Of a DNA stretch of 7,154 nucleotides, positions 6,414-7,154 are shown in pieces. The stretch covers positions 1-7,154 of the forward strand of contig JAEZQN010000015.1 in NCBI GenBank assembly GCA_023441145.1. The letters run 5' to 3'. The DNA comes from Bacillota bacterium. Its GTDB lineage: Bacteria; Bacillota; Clostridia; Lachnospirales; Lachnospiraceae. The stretch's first letter is position 1. Each line of letters begins with the position of its first letter. The notes beneath the pieces are model-generated. The model had not been told where the DNA came from. It did no database searches and saw only the letters and a program-made list of their open reading frames with translations. The position numbers were made by a program, and so were the translations under genes.

Positions 6414-7154
6414 TTAAAACTGTTTTAAGAAACGGTAATCGTTTTCATACAATAGTCTCATATCATCAATTTCATATTTTAGTAGCGCAATACGCTCTAG
6501 GCCCATACCGAAAGCAAAGCCTGTGTATTTTTCTGGATCAATACCAGACATTCTGAGTACATTAGGGTGAACCATACCACAACCTAAGATTTCAATCCAG
6601 CCCTCTCCCTTACAGAAACGGCATCCTTTGCCACCACATTTAAAACATGATACATCCATTTCTGCACTTGGTTCTGTAAATTGGAAATGGTGAGGTCTGA
6701 ATTTTACTTTCGTGTCTTCACCAAATAACTCTGTAGCAAACTGTGCTAATGTTCCCTTTAAATCAGCAAAGGTTAAATTTTTATCTACAACCAAGCCTTC
6801 TACTTGATGGAAGCTTGGGCTATGAGTAGCATCTACCTCATCAGAACGGAATACTCGTCCTGGAGCAATCATACGAATTGGGATTCTTCCCTTCTCCATC
6901 TCATGAATCTGAGTAGAAGAAGTCTGGGAACGCAATAAAATATTATTGTTAATGTAGAAGGTATCTTGCTCATCCTTAGCTGGATGGTTGGCAGGAATAT
7001 TTAAGGCTTCAAAGTTATAATAATCATATTCAACCTCTGGGCCTGTAACTACTTCATATCCCATACCAATAAAGATACGTTCTATCTCTTCTAGTGCAAT
7101 CGTGTTCGGATGACGATGTCCTACCATTGGCTTCTTAGCAGGCAAGGTAACGTC
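6414..7154 (-). CDS. pheS: Phenylalanyl-tRNA synthetase alpha subunit, 5' end cut by window edge
   Basis: Catalytic subunit of the cytoplasmic alpha2beta2 class II synthetase that charges tRNA-Phe with phenylalanine using ATP. The frame is open to the right edge and 246 residues are visible; family members are about 340 residues, so roughly the first 90-95, the N-terminal coiled-coil arm that contacts tRNA, are missing. Visible residues begin DVTLPAKKPM, the usual entry to the catalytic domain. Class II motif 1 lies near residues 12-40, motif 2 is RSDEVDATHSPSFHQVEG (about 103-120), and motif 3 is GFAFGMGLERIALLKY (about 212-227); its FAFG segment includes the alanine position known from E. 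coli to set the size of the phenylalanine pocket. Cysteines at about 170, 173, 178 and 181 (CFKCGGKGCRFC) form a four-cysteine knuckle also found in other Firmicute PheS. It ends with TAA, 24 bases before pheT, so the two are surely co-transcribed. No defect is visible. Confidence 0.97.
   Translation of the reverse strand, partial: DVTLPAKKPMVGHRHPNTIALEEIERIFIGMGYEVVTGPEVEYDYYNFEALNIPANHPAKDEQDTFYINNNILLRSQTSSTQIHEMEKGRIPIRMIAPGRVFRSDEVDATHSPSFHQVEGLVVDKNLTFADLKGTLAQFATELFGEDTKVKFRPHHFQFTEPSAEMDVSCFKCGGKGCRFCKGEGWIEILGCGMVHPNVLRMSGIDPEKYTGFAFGMGLERIALLKYEIDDMRLLYENDYRFLKQF

Noticed and set aside
6609..6645. Four-cysteine zinc-knuckle-like segment in PheS (CFKCGGKGCRFC)
   Set aside because: It looked unusual at first, but the same cysteine pattern occurs in other Firmicute PheS proteins, including that of Bacillus subtilis as I recall it.

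Overview
The window is a fully one-directional stretch of a low-GC chromosome: every supported gene reads on the minus strand, so the order of transcription runs from high to low coordinates. Protein flavour (PheS/PheT sequences, a VanR/VanS-type two-component pair, a VanZ-like protein and a short three-helix membrane protein), strong GGAGG-type ribosome binding sites and AT-rich spacers suggest a Firmicute of the Clostridia, most likely Lachnospiraceae. The genus cannot be settled from what is visible.

Region 1 (3951-7154) is the housekeeping phenylalanyl-tRNA synthetase operon. It holds the 3' three quarters of pheS, running off the right edge, followed after 24 bases by a complete pheT of 812 codons. 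Both look intact and ordinary. Any leader or T-box in front of pheS would lie outside the window.

Region 2 (21-3923) is a second, accessory-looking gene group. An 88-base gap after pheT contains a good promoter (TTGAAA, 16 bases, TGGTATAAT). Five genes follow with short gaps or overlaps: an unrecognised membrane-anchored protein with two winged-helix-like segments (2816-3862), a VanZ-like four-helix membrane protein (2267-2755, probable TTG start), a three-helix small membrane protein possibly of the DUF6142 type (1963-2292), a VanR-like OmpR-family response regulator (1225-1929) and a VanS-like histidine kinase (21-1277). No further strong promoter is visible between them, so they may form one transcription unit. 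This is an inference from spacing.

The likely theme of region 2 is sensing and responding at the cell envelope. The kinase and regulator belong to the VanS/VanR type, and VanZ proteins are linked to glycopeptide (teicoplanin) tolerance. However, no vanH, vanA/G ligase, vanX or vanY gene is present in the window, so this is not a recognisable vancomycin-resistance cluster. The most unusual member is the first gene, which joins a membrane hairpin to what look like two winged-helix modules. No gene-free stretch exceeds about 90 bases, and no RNA gene, CRISPR array, insertion sequence or convincing terminator was found.
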